In this document: piece by piece, positions 27,384 to 36,226 of the stretch
How positions within the stretch are numbered: the first letter of the stretch is position 1
Layout of the letters: each line of letters opens with the position of its first letter
NCBI GenBank assembly: GCA_040902305.1
Contig: JBBDXN010000152.1
Location: forward strand, 1 to 64,000
From: CAMLFJ01 sp040902305
Lineage (GTDB): Bacteria; Methylomirabilota; Methylomirabilia; Rokubacteriales; CSP1-6
Direction of reading: 5' to 3'
DNA: 64,000 nt
Program-made: the position numbers and the translations under genes
Notes under the pieces: model-generated
What the model was told of the DNA's origin: nothing
The model's input: only the letters and a program-made list of their open reading frames with translations
The model's database searches: none

Positions 27384-28577
27384 GTGGCCGCCGAGACCGC
27401 GCTGGAGCAGGCTAAATCCCGGGTCGCCGAGACCGTCGACCGCCTGGCCGACGAGCTCGAGCAGATCAGCCATCGGATCCACGCCAACCCCGAGCTGTGC
27501 TTCGAGGAGCACAAGGCGGCGGGCTGGCTCGCCGACTTCCTCGCCAAGCAGGGCGCCGCGGTCGAGCGCGGCGTGGGCGGGCTGCCCACCGCGTTCCGCG
27601 CCACCATCGCCGGCCCGGGCCCCGGCCCCACTATCGCCATCATGGCCGAGTACGACGCGCTCCCGAACATCGGCCACGCCTGCGGCCACAACGTGATCGC
27701 GACCGCGGGCACCGGCGCGGGGGCCGCGATCGCGGCCGCACTCACCACCCTGCCCTTCCCGGGCCGCATCCAGGTGATCGGCACGCCCGCCGAGGAGGGC
27801 GGCGCGGGCAAGGTGCGGCTGATGGACGCCGGGGTGTTCCGAGACGTGGACGCGGCCATGATGATCCACGGCCGGTGCGGGACCCAGGTCTGGCGCCCGA
27901 GCCTCGGCATCATCAAGGTCAAGTGCGAGTTCTTCGGCAAGGCGTCCCACGCCTCCTCCTGGCCCTGGCGTGGGGTGAACGCGCTGAACGCCATGATCCA
28001 GCTGTTCGTCTCGCTGGACGCCATGCGCCAGCAGCTCCGCCCCGACGCGCGGGTACACGGCATCATCACCAAGGGCGGCGACCAGGCCAACATCATCCCG
28101 GAGCACACCGCGGCCGAGTTCTACCTGCGGGCGCCCGCCAAGGAATATTGCCGGGAGCTGCTGCGTCGCTTCGAGGGCTGCGCCGGGGGCGCGGCGACCG
28201 CCACCGGCTGCACGGTTCAGGTCACCGCGGACGCCATCGTCCACGACCCGCTCAAGGCCAACTTCGCGATGGCCAAGCTCTTCGCCCGGAATCTCGAGCG
28301 CATCGACTTCCCGGAGGATCCGGACGACGGCGAGGCCGGGTACGGCTCGACCGACTGCGGCAACGTGAGCCAGGCGCTGCCCACGATCCACCCCTACATC
28401 CGCATCTCCCCGGACGGCGTCCCGGGGCACTCGCGCGAGTTCGCGGAGTGGGCCAAGTCGCCGCTGGCGCGGACCGGCATGGTGGCGGCGGCGAAGGCGC
28501 TGGCGATGACCGCGCTCGACCTGCTGGCCGAGCCGGGAGAGCTCCGGAAGGCGAAGGCGGAGTTCGCGGGAAGCTAG
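27384..28577 (+). CDS. M20-family amidohydrolase, copy 2
   Basis: A 397-residue paralogue of the gene just upstream, starting at a GTG 5 nt after its stop. It keeps the same motifs (YDALPNIGHACGHN, GTPAEEGGAGK, KASHASSWPWRGVNALNA, GHSREFAEWA), so both should be catalytic. Differences cluster in the substrate-side loop after the PAEEGG motif (MIHGRCGTQVWRPS versus MIHGFDRTLLHQD), suggesting different substrates or a heterodimer. The pair looks like a local duplication. Confidence 0.92.
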   Translation: MAAETALEQAKSRVAETVDRLADELEQISHRIHANPELCFEEHKAAGWLADFLAKQGAAVERGVGGLPTAFRATIAGPGPGPTIAIMAEYDALPNIGHACGHNVIATAGTGAGAAIAAALTTLPFPGRIQVIGTPAEEGGAGKVRLMDAGVFRDVDAAMMIHGRCGTQVWRPSLGIIKVKCEFFGKASHASSWPWRGVNALNAMIQLFVSLDAMRQQLRPDARVHGIITKGGDQANIIPEHTAAEFYLRAPAKEYCRELLRRFEGCAGGAATATGCTVQVTADAIVHDPLKANFAMAKLFARNLERIDFPEDPDDGEAGYGSTDCGNVSQALPTIHPYIRISPDGVPGHSREFAEWAKSPLARTGMVAAAKALAMTALDLLAEPGELRKAKAEFAGS

Positions 28578-28632
28578 TCGAGCTGGGTCGAGAAGCCGGC
28601 GCGGACGGCCGCCGAGTCAACCGCTCAATCGG

Positions 28633-29196
28633 TCAACCCCCGCGCAGGATCTTGCGGACCTGATTCAGGTGATCGAGCTCGTGCAGCCGGAAGATGATCG
28701 CGCAGGCCTTCCAGTCACACTCCTCGATCCAGTGCATCGGCCGCACGGTGCCGTCGGGCTGGCGCGCGTTGATCACCATGACGATCGGCGCGCGGGCCTC
28801 CGTCGCGCGGTCGGGGGCCTTCCCGAGCACGTCGAGCACGTCCGCGTGCAGACCCCGTAAGGCATCGCGCAGATCGTCCCAGCGCCGAGCCCACGGGTCC
28901 GAAGACTGCAAGCCGGCCGGGATGGGGCTCACCGGCGAGTGACGGTTCTCGAGCAGCGCCCGCATCTCCTCGAGCGCCCGCGGATGCGTCTGCACCAGAT
29001 GGTCCAGGACTTCGAGGACACTCCACTCGCCCTCCCCCGGCCGCCGGCGGGCGTGACTCTCCGTCACGCCGTGAAGCCGCGTCTCCAGCGCCGCGAAGGC
29101 CTGGGCGACCCGTTCCCGGATCTGCGCGACGGGCGCCCGCGTGCCCATCTCCCGCAGGTAGTCCCTGGCGCGGAGCTGCTCCGGGAGCATGGTCAT
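28633..29196 (-). CDS. DinB-like (YfiT/DUF664) metal-binding protein
   Basis: A 187-residue four-helix protein with the DinB-superfamily metal histidines: WSVLEVLDHLVQTHP near residue 60 and LHELDHLNQVRK near 175. DinB-like proteins include thiol-dependent transferases and damage-inducible proteins. Its ATG overlaps the stop of the TetR gene by 4 nt, so it is probably the regulator's direct target through shared transcription. Confidence 0.82.
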   Translation of the reverse strand: MTMLPEQLRARDYLREMGTRAPVAQIRERVAQAFAALETRLHGVTESHARRRPGEGEWSVLEVLDHLVQTHPRALEEMRALLENRHSPVSPIPAGLQSSDPWARRWDDLRDALRGLHADVLDVLGKAPDRATEARAPIVMVINARQPDGTVRPMHWIEECDWKACAIIFRLHELDHLNQVRKILRGG

Positions 29197-29801
29197 GCCG
29201 GGCCTCCGGTGGCCAGATAACGGAAGAGCGCGCCCTCCGCGGCCCGGGCCGCGCGGGGTAGCGTCATCAGTCCGCGGTCGAAGGTGAGCTGGAGCGCGAG
29301 GCCGTCGAGCAGGGCCAGCGTCACCGCGGCGGCCTCCTCGACGTCCACCGGGCGGAACTGCCCGAGCGCGATGCCCGCGGTCAGGCTCGCCCCGATCAGG
29401 CGCCGCGCGCGCGCGTAGGCCCGGCGGTTGACGGTGGCCAGCCGCCGGTCGTGGAAGGCTTCCCCCCAGAACTCGATGAACACGGTCCAGAAGTCGCGGT
29501 CGTCGGCCGCGGTGCGCAGGCAGGCGCGGATCACCGCCCGGAGCCGCCCCCGCGCGTCGCGCGCTCCGCGGGCCTCGGTGGCCACGCGACGGTCGAGGTC
29601 GGCGGTCACGCGCAGGGCGGCGGCGGCCAGCATCGCCGCCTTGTCGCGGAAGTAGTAGTGGAGGATGCCCTGGCTCACCCCCGCCTCGGCGGCCACGCGC
29701 TTCATGGTGAGGGCGGCGTAACCGTCGCGAGCCAGGCACCGGATGGTGGCGCGGACGATCTGCTCCCGCCGCAGGGGGGCTACGCCGAGCCTGGGAGTCA
29801 G
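29193..29801 (-). CDS. TetR-family regulator, BetI-like, probable CTG start
   Basis: About 202 residues. N-terminal HTH (RREQIVRATIRCLARDGYAA, then AEAGVSQGILHYYFRDKAAM) and a ligand domain. No ATG or GTG exists near the natural N-terminus. A CTG at 29801 is preceded by GGAGGAG and opens a frame TPRLGVAPLRREQ that lines up with BetI's MPKLGMQSIRRRQ. A TTG at 29849 lies inside the operator and would add 16 unlikely residues. The palindrome just upstream implies autoregulation of this tetR-dinB operon. The ligand is unknown; choline/betaine-like ligands are only suggested by BetI similarity. Confidence 0.85.
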   Translation of the reverse strand: MTPRLGVAPLRREQIVRATIRCLARDGYAALTMKRVAAEAGVSQGILHYYFRDKAAMLAAAALRVTADLDRRVATEARGARDARGRLRAVIRACLRTAADDRDFWTVFIEFWGEAFHDRRLATVNRRAYARARRLIGASLTAGIALGQFRPVDVEEAAAVTLALLDGLALQLTFDRGLMTLPRAARAAEGALFRYLATGGPA

Positions 29802-29834
29802 GCCGCTCCTCCGATAGTCGTTGGCGATTATTAC

Positions 29835-29848
29835 TGGTCGGTCGACCA
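29835..29848. promoter_or_regulatory. Palindromic TetR operator
   Basis: TGGTCG-GT-CGACCA, a perfect 6-bp palindrome with a 2-bp centre, next to a TAATAAT -10-like element on the minus strand (about 29827-29833). It resembles BetI/TetR operators and sits where bound repressor would block the tetR-dinB promoter. Confidence 0.75.
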
Positions 29849-29913
29849 ATTATCCGGAGCGGAGTATGCGACGGGACAGCGGGCGCGTCAAGCGGCGACG
29901 CGGGACGGCGGAG

Positions 29914-30237
29914 CTACTTGTGCCAGGCCCCCTCGAAGTAGTGCTTGAACTCGTGCATCAGCACGTAGGGGTCCGCGGTCGAGACGATCATCCGGTCGGC
30001 CGGCACGTAGCAACCGTGGATCCCGCCGCCCGGCGCCCGGTGCGAGCTCCGCAGCCGGCAGATCAGCTCCACCTCCGCCTGGGGCCGGATCACCACCGTC
30101 ACCGGCCCGACCTGGTGCGGCGACTGGCCGAGCTGGGTCTGCCCGGTACTGAGATACGGCCCGTGGCTGGCGCATCCCGTCGAGACCAGTGCCAGTCCCA
30201 GCCCTGCCATCACCGACCGGACCCATTTGGTTGCCAT
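29914..30237 (-). CDS. Small lipoprotein with HExxH motif
   Basis: A 107-residue lipoprotein: signal MATKWVRSVMAGLGLALVST with lipobox STGC, a short beta-rich body, and a C-terminal PYVLMHEFKHYFEGAWHK. HEFKH fits the zinc-metalloprotease motif HExxH, though the protein is far shorter than known proteases. Two extra Cys (LICRLRSS, IHGCYVP) may form a disulfide. The ATG at 30237 is preferred. Family unknown. Confidence 0.65.
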   Translation of the reverse strand: MATKWVRSVMAGLGLALVSTGCASHGPYLSTGQTQLGQSPHQVGPVTVVIRPQAEVELICRLRSSHRAPGGGIHGCYVPADRMIVSTADPYVLMHEFKHYFEGAWHK

Positions 30238-30527
30238 GCCCTCTACCAAGGCAACCCGGGTGCCACCGAGACCCGGACGACATCGCCCGCCTGACTCGGA
30301 GCCTTTTCAGGAGGTTACATGAGGGCCCGGCCGCACCTTCGCCCGGATGCTGGGAGTGCCTCTCTGGCGGCGCTCCCCCGAATATGGCGACGGGACCATA
30401 GTCCGCCCCCTCCAAATTTTGTGGCCCATCCCCCACGAGCGGGGCTTCCCGGGCCGGACCGAGGTGGTAAAGTCAAACGATTTAAAGTAGTTGTGGATCG
30501 GCACACGGGTTGCCTTAGCAAGGAGGC
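30238..30527. other. Divergent intergenic region upstream of the FecR-repeat gene
   Basis: 290 bp without a convincing gene; small frames here are low quality. There is a locally AT-rich stretch at about 30466-30495 with TAAAGT elements that could hold the promoter of the FecR gene, whose AAGGAGG ribosome site is just before its ATG. I found no recognisable riboswitch. Confidence 0.4.
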
Positions 30528-33500
30528 ATGAAGACGCTAGGGCGCTCGATCCTGCTGGTGAGTATGGCTCTCCTGGGCTGCCCCGGTCTCGGCCTGGCTC
30601 AGGAGCCGCTCGGGGTCGTGACCACCCTCTCGGGGCAGGCCACCCGGACGGCGAGCGCGACCCCCGACGCCCCCGCTTCGCTCCGATTCAAGGACGGCAT
30701 CTTCGGCGCCGACACGATCCGGACGGCGGAGCGCGCGTTCGTGCGCATGCTCCTCGAGCGCAAGGCGGTGCTGACGGTCCGCGAGTTGTCGGTCCTGCGC
30801 ATCACAGAAGACGCGACCCAGGCGACGGTGGATCTCCGGGCCGGCGGCATCGCGTTCAGCGTGGCGCGGCCGCGGCTGCGCCCGGGCGAGGCCGTCCTCA
30901 TCCACACGCCGAACGCGGTGGCCGCGGTGCGCGGCACCTCGATCGTCGTCGAGACGCAGGGTGTGGTCAGCCACTTCCACGTCCTGACCGGGACGCTCGA
31001 CGTGGCCTCCCGCGCCAACCCCACCGCCTGGCAGCGGCTACAGGCCCCGGCCAGCCTCACCGTCACGGGCGCCGTGGTCGGCGCCGCGCGCGTCCTGGAC
31101 GCCGGCACGCGCGAGCGCCTGAGCGCCGACTACCTGGGGCTGCGCGTCTCGGAGCTGAGCGCGCCCGCCGAGGTCGTCGCGCAGGAGCAGGCCAAGGCGG
31201 TGCTGCTGGCGCGCCTCATCGGCGGCGACGGTGGAACCGGTGACGGCGATCACGTGAACATGCTCGCGGTACCCGAAGTCTCGGTGGCGCAGGCCGCGCC
31301 CGGCATGCAGAGCCCGACCCAGGTCCCGGTGGTCCCGTCGGTCACGCCGGGCGCGCCGGCCGCGACACCGGTCGCGCCCCCGCCCCCGCCGCTCCAGAGC
31401 TGGAACAATCAGACCGCCACCGTGACGGGCGACCTCTACAACGTGCCGGGGGCGACCACCGACAGTCTCGGCTCGGGGATCGCGAGCGCGACCGGTAGCA
31501 CGGTCACCGTCACCAACGAGGTCGTGGACGTGACCGGCACGCTCACCGCCACGGTCGCCGCGCCGCTGCTCGCGCTGCAGTCGAGCACGCTCGCGTCCCG
31601 CACGCTGGCGCTGGTGCAGGGCGGCGGCAGCCTGTCGCTGACCGGCGGCGCACTGCTCGATGCGGTGGGAGGCGGGGTCAGCACCACCGACGACCTCCTC
31701 CGAGTCATGAGCGGCGGCGGCCTGTCCGGGCCGGCGGCCGGCCCGCTCCTGAGCCTCTCCGGCACCGCCCTCAACGTCGGCAACGGCGCCGGCGATCGGC
31801 TGCTGGAACTGGCGGGCGTGGGCTCCCGCGTCAACCTCGCCGGCGCGCTCCTCAGTGCCAGCGGGTCCGCCGTGAGCCTCACCGGCACCTCGCTGGTCGA
31901 GGTGTCCACGGGCGCCGCGCTCACCACGGCCGGAGCGAGCCCGCTCGTGAGCCTGACCGGCGGCACGCTGGTGCTGAACTCGGCCGCCGGGTTTCTCTGG
32001 AGCTCGGCGACCGCCTCGACCCTGGGCGGCGGCCTCCTCCACACGAGCGGCACCGACGTCAATGCGGCCATCGCCTCGCCCGGCGATCTCCTGCGCGTGA
32101 CGGGTCCGCTCGGCAGCCCCTCGACCAGCCCGCTCTTCTCATTGGCCGGCGGCAACGTGCGGACGCGGAATCTGGGCGTCGTCTCCTCGGCCGCGGGCGT
32201 CCTCACGCTGGGCGGCGCGTTCCTGGACCGGTCGGGCACCGGCAACACCCTGGCGACGACGGACGATCTGCTGAACGTCTCGGCAGGGGGCCGGCTGGTG
32301 GCCGGCGGCGCGGCCCCCCTGGTCCGCTTCACCGACACCACCGTCAACGTCGGCAACGCCACCGGGGACCAGCTCTTCCAGCTCACCGGCGCCGGCTCGG
32401 CCGCGACGCTGGCGGGCGGGTTGCTGGAGGCCTCCAATACCGCGCTCACGCTGACCGGCTCCGCCCTGGACGTGTCGACGGGAGCGGTCCTCACCGCGAC
32501 CGGCCCCGGTCCTGTCGCCGCGCTGTCGGGCGGCTCGCTGAGCCTCGGCGCCGCGGTCGGCTTCGCGGTCAGCTCCACCGGAGCGAGCCAGATCGCGGGC
32601 AGCCTGCTGCGCACGGCCAACACGAACGTGACCACCACCAGCAATCTGGTCAGCGTGTCGGGCTCGCTCGCCGACACGGGCTCCGCCCCGTTGCTCGATC
32701 TCACGGGCGATGCGGTGTCCGCGCGCAACGGCGTGGTCGTCTCCACCGCGAACGGCCGGCTGACGCTCAACGGCCCCGCGCTGGGCCGGGCCGGCGGAAC
32801 GCTCGCCACCACCGACGATCTGCTCAATGTCTCCGGCGGCGGGCGGCTCACGAATACGGGGACGGGGGCGCTGCTGGGCTTCTCGAACGCGGCGGTGAAC
32901 GTCGGCAATGCTTCCAGCGATCAGCTCTTCGTGGTGACGGGCGCCGGCTCGGCGGCCACCCTGGCCGGCTCCGTGCTCGACGCCTCCAACACCGCGTTCA
33001 CCCTGACCGGCTCGGTCGTCGAGGTGTCGAGCGGGGCCACGCTGATCGCGCCCTCGGCGGCGCCCCTCACCGCCCTGTCCGGCGGCGCGCTGAGCCTCGG
33101 TGGGGCCGCCGGCTTCCTGGTGAGCTCGACCAGTCCCAGCACGATCGGCGGCAGCCTGCTCCGCACCACCGGCGCCGACGTCACCGCCACCGGGAACCTC
33201 GTGACCGTGTCCGGATCGCTCACCGACACCGGCACCGCCGCGCTGCTGGACCTGACCGGCGGCACCGTCTCGGCACGCAACGGGCTCGCGGTCTCCTCGG
33301 CCAACGGGCGGCTCGGCCTGAACGGTCCCGCCCTCAGCCGCACCGGCGGGAGCCTCACCGTGACCGACGATCTCGTCAGCATCACCGCGGGCGGGCGGCT
33401 CACCGACACCGGGACCGGCCCGCTGCTGATCCTCGCGAACGGCACCCTGAGCGTCGGCAACGGTGGCGGCGACCAGCTCTTCGTGGTGAACGGGGCGGGG

Positions 33501-34550
33501 TCGCAGGCCACGCTGGCCGGCCCCCTGCTGAGCGCGACCGGCAGCGCGCTGTCCTTCACCGGCACCGCGCTGGTCGAGGTCTCGTCCAGTTCGGCGCTGA
33601 CGGATACCTCCGCCCAGCGCCTGGTGAGCCTCTCGGGCGGCACGCTCACGCTCGGCTCGCCCGCCAACGCGTTCCTCCTGAACACCTCCGGCACCGCGAC
33701 GCTCGCGGGCGGCCTGCTCGACGCTACCGGCACCGACATCAGCGCGGCGCGCGACTTCGTGCGGGTCCTGGGCGGCGGGCGCATCGTGGTGACCGGCTCG
33801 ACCGCGCCGCTGCTCTCGCTCACCGGCGGGACGCACCAGTTCGGCGCCACCGGCAACATCTACCGCCTGTCCGGCTCCGGCACCGCCACCGCGGTGGATC
33901 CGGTCAGCGGGCTCACCCTGGGCACCGCGCAGCCGATCCAGGCCACCGGCTCGCTGTTCGAGGCGGTCGGCGCCACCGCGACCACCCAGCGCGCGGTGCG
34001 CCTCGACGTGGCCCTGCTCGAGGCCAGCGCCCCGCTGCTCAGCCTGCGGGCCAACGGTGCGGTGGCGAGCGGGCTCACCACCACCAGCAACACGATCGAC
34101 CTGACCTCGCGCGCGAAGCTGAACGCCACCGCGCCGGTCATCGCGCTGGACGGCAGCCGGCTCACCGTGACCAATGCCTCGGTGGTCAACGTGGCGGGCG
34201 GCAGTTACCTCGGGGTGACCGGCCACCTCCTGAGCGTGGCCAACGGCAGCCAGCTCTCGGTCACCAACGGGACCCTGCTCTGGGCGGCCGGCGGCTCGGT
34301 GGTGAACATCAGCGGGGCGCTGCTCTCCTTCGGCGGCGCCGGGAGCACGGTCACGGTGAGCAACGCACTGTGCCCCTGCACCCTCATCGGCGGCATCCCG
34401 GTGCGGCTCTCCGGTGGGGCGCTGGCCGGCAACGTGTCGATCGCCAACGCCATCCAGAACGCGGCCGGCAACACCGTGTCCATCGCGGCAGGCGCCGCCG
34501 CCATCCGCGTGGACGGCGCGGCTACCCGCGTGACCATCAGCGGCCAGTAG
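30528..34550 (+). CDS. Large secreted FecR-domain protein with ~183-residue tandem repeats
   Basis: A 1340-residue exported protein. Signal peptide (MKTLGRSILLVSMALLGCPG, cleavage near GLA-QE), a FecR domain (residues ~25-170: GVVTTLSGQATRT, AAVRGTSIVVE, FHVLTGTLDV), a Pro-rich linker (APPPPPLQS), and about 1000 residues of Gly/Ser/Thr/Leu-rich beta repeats. Long units recur about every 550 bp, marked by TTDDLL (near 31685, 32258, 32810, 33360) followed by NVGN...DQLF and TLTGS blocks, indicating internal duplication. No autotransporter barrel or anchor was seen at the C-terminus. It should form a beta-helix or adhesin-like rod; the surface role is inferred. Confidence 0.85.
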   Translation: MKTLGRSILLVSMALLGCPGLGLAQEPLGVVTTLSGQATRTASATPDAPASLRFKDGIFGADTIRTAERAFVRMLLERKAVLTVRELSVLRITEDATQATVDLRAGGIAFSVARPRLRPGEAVLIHTPNAVAAVRGTSIVVETQGVVSHFHVLTGTLDVASRANPTAWQRLQAPASLTVTGAVVGAARVLDAGTRERLSADYLGLRVSELSAPAEVVAQEQAKAVLLARLIGGDGGTGDGDHVNMLAVPEVSVAQAAPGMQSPTQVPVVPSVTPGAPAATPVAPPPPPLQSWNNQTATVTGDLYNVPGATTDSLGSGIASATGSTVTVTNEVVDVTGTLTATVAAPLLALQSSTLASRTLALVQGGGSLSLTGGALLDAVGGGVSTTDDLLRVMSGGGLSGPAAGPLLSLSGTALNVGNGAGDRLLELAGVGSRVNLAGALLSASGSAVSLTGTSLVEVSTGAALTTAGASPLVSLTGGTLVLNSAAGFLWSSATASTLGGGLLHTSGTDVNAAIASPGDLLRVTGPLGSPSTSPLFSLAGGNVRTRNLGVVSSAAGVLTLGGAFLDRSGTGNTLATTDDLLNVSAGGRLVAGGAAPLVRFTDTTVNVGNATGDQLFQLTGAGSAATLAGGLLEASNTALTLTGSALDVSTGAVLTATGPGPVAALSGGSLSLGAAVGFAVSSTGASQIAGSLLRTANTNVTTTSNLVSVSGSLADTGSAPLLDLTGDAVSARNGVVVSTANGRLTLNGPALGRAGGTLATTDDLLNVSGGGRLTNTGTGALLGFSNAAVNVGNASSDQLFVVTGAGSAATLAGSVLDASNTAFTLTGSVVEVSSGATLIAPSAAPLTALSGGALSLGGAAGFLVSSTSPSTIGGSLLRTTGADVTATGNLVTVSGSLTDTGTAALLDLTGGTVSARNGLAVSSANGRLGLNGPALSRTGGSLTVTDDLVSITAGGRLTDTGTGPLLILANGTLSVGNGGGDQLFVVNGAGSQATLAGPLLSATGSALSFTGTALVEVSSSSALTDTSAQRLVSLSGGTLTLGSPANAFLLNTSGTATLAGGLLDATGTDISAARDFVRVLGGGRIVVTGSTAPLLSLTGGTHQFGATGNIYRLSGSGTATAVDPVSGLTLGTAQPIQATGSLFEAVGATATTQRAVRLDVALLEASAPLLSLRANGAVASGLTTTSNTIDLTSRAKLNATAPVIALDGSRLTVTNASVVNVAGGSYLGVTGHLLSVANGSQLSVTNGTLLWAAGGSVVNISGALLSFGGAGSTVTVSNALCPCTLIGGIPVRLSGGALAGNVSIANAIQNAAGNTVSIAAGAAAIRVDGAATRVTISGQ

Positions 34551-34577
34551 CCGGTCCCAGCGGGTCCCCGCCGCCGG

Positions 34578-36164
34578 TCAGCCCTTCCCTCGCCGCCGCT
34601 CGGCGGCCCGCTCCGCATCGAGCCGCCCGCCCTCGGCTCCCGAGTGATCCGCGTGGCGCATGGCGGCCGCCAGGGCCCGGTGTCCGGCCTGCTCCGCGAT
34701 GAGGCGGTGCATCGCCTGGCAGATGCGCCGGTAGGCCGGATGCCCCTGCGGAGCCGTGCGCAGCTCGATCATGTGCATGGCCTCGCGCGCGTTCAGCTCC
34801 ATGTAGAAGCGCACCCGGTAGGCCATGGCCACCGCGTAGGGCGCCACCGCGGGAGCCGCGGCGGCCAGCGCGTCGTGGAGGCCGGCGGAATCGTCCATCA
34901 CGCGCGTCCACTCCGGCCGCGCGCCCGCGTCCGCCAGCTCGTCCGGCGTCACGTAGCCGTGCCGGGTGGAGAGCGGCTGCCACTCGAGCGTGAGCAGCCG
35001 GTGGCGCTGCAGGTCGCGGAAGGCGCCGTAGTCGCCCAGCACGTCGAAGCGATAAACGGTGCGCTCGAAAGCCCGGCCCGGCTTGTGGCGCCGGTTCTCC
35101 CGGCGGCCGACATAGGCCTCCAGGACCTGGCGACGCTCCTCGGGGCCGAGCTTGCGCGCCACCGCCAGGAGCTGGTCGTCCGGCAGGGCTGACGTGGCGT
35201 AGAGCGCGGCCGCGACCACCTTCACCTCTCCCTCCGGATCGAAGTCGGTGAGCGTGACCTCGGACCGGGGCTCGGGCTCGATGCCCTCCAGCAGCCGCGC
35301 CGCCACCGCGGCGGTGGCTTCACCCGTCTCGGCCAGATAGCGCGACCAGGCTCCGCCCCGCTCCGGGCGCTCGAGGCGCCGGAGGAAGGCGGGAATGACC
35401 TTCCGCAGCTCGGCGAGCATGAGATCGGCATAGTCGCGGACCTCGCGCAGCGGATGCGCCTGCATGCGGAGCAGGAGGGCTTCGTAGCCCTGGCCGGTCC
35501 CGAAGATGCCCACATTGGAACGGGTGGCCGCGGGGAGAAGCCCGCGCAGGCTGTCGAGCGCCTTGGCCCGGATCGTCATGCGGTAGGCCGCGTCGCTGTC
35601 CGCGGCCGGCTTGGGAAAGCGCCGCGTCCAGTACTCCCGCATCGGATCGATCCAGCGGGCGTAGGTCTCGAACGCGCGATCGAGCGCCTCGACGTAACGG
35701 CCGCGGAGCGGATGGCCCTCGAGCTCCGCCGGCACGTGATACTTCCACCCGCCGTCCGGCCGGTCCGTGTAGGGCACGTAGCGCGTGGACTGCTCGAGAT
35801 AGGCCATGAGCCGCCCCCACTCGAGGACCTTCGTCAGGATATTGGACGCGCCCTCGCAGGCCAGGTGGACGCCGCCGAGCTGGGCGACCGAATCGTCGCC
35901 GTACTCGCCGAACACGCGCTCGTAGAGCCGGTCGGCGCGGGTGGTCCCGATCGAGGCGGCCAGCGCGGGCCGCTCGGCCGGCTCCAGGAACTCGTCGAGG
36001 AAGAGCCGGCGGAGGGACTTCGCGGAGCGGGAGTAGCGCGCGAACAGCGCGCCCTTGACCACCTCGGGGAGGTTGACGAGGGCGAAGACGGGACCGTCGA
36101 GCTCGGTGAAATACGGGGAGAGCGCGGCCCGTTCCGCGGCGGTGAAGGTCTCCACGGCGGTCAT
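34578..36164 (-). CDS. thyX: Long ThyX-like FAD-dependent thymidylate synthase family protein
   Basis: A 528-residue protein, about twice the size of ordinary ThyX. The N-terminal half has VFGEYGDDSVAQLGGVHLAC and MAYLEQSTRYVPY; the C-terminal half has the folate/dUMP motif region FRDLQRHRLLTLEWQPLSTR and YMELNAREAMHMIELR. ThyX methylates dUMP using FAD, NADPH and methylene-THF. The RHR motif here has 9 residues to its Ser instead of the usual 7, so activity is not assured. Such double-length members form a known subgroup. A formate-THF ligase and a pteridine-reductase-like SDR are elsewhere in the window. Confidence 0.82.
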   Translation of the reverse strand: MTAVETFTAAERAALSPYFTELDGPVFALVNLPEVVKGALFARYSRSAKSLRRLFLDEFLEPAERPALAASIGTTRADRLYERVFGEYGDDSVAQLGGVHLACEGASNILTKVLEWGRLMAYLEQSTRYVPYTDRPDGGWKYHVPAELEGHPLRGRYVEALDRAFETYARWIDPMREYWTRRFPKPAADSDAAYRMTIRAKALDSLRGLLPAATRSNVGIFGTGQGYEALLLRMQAHPLREVRDYADLMLAELRKVIPAFLRRLERPERGGAWSRYLAETGEATAAVAARLLEGIEPEPRSEVTLTDFDPEGEVKVVAAALYATSALPDDQLLAVARKLGPEERRQVLEAYVGRRENRRHKPGRAFERTVYRFDVLGDYGAFRDLQRHRLLTLEWQPLSTRHGYVTPDELADAGARPEWTRVMDDSAGLHDALAAAAPAVAPYAVAMAYRVRFYMELNAREAMHMIELRTAPQGHPAYRRICQAMHRLIAEQAGHRALAAAMRHADHSGAEGGRLDAERAAERRRGKG

Positions 36165-36226
36165 CCTAGCACGCGGCCCGCGGGAGGCATCCGCCCCTCC
36201 GGCGGGCCGGGTGGAGTCGCGAGCGA

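Noticed and set aside
30238..30527. Riboswitch (e.g. cyclic-di-GMP type) before the FecR gene
   Set aside because: Some stem-like segments, but the conserved aptamer bases could not be found.
30537..34226. Several long antisense frames over the FecR-repeat gene
   Set aside because: Periodicity mirrors the repeats on the coding strand; compositions are Arg/Gly/Val-rich without motifs.
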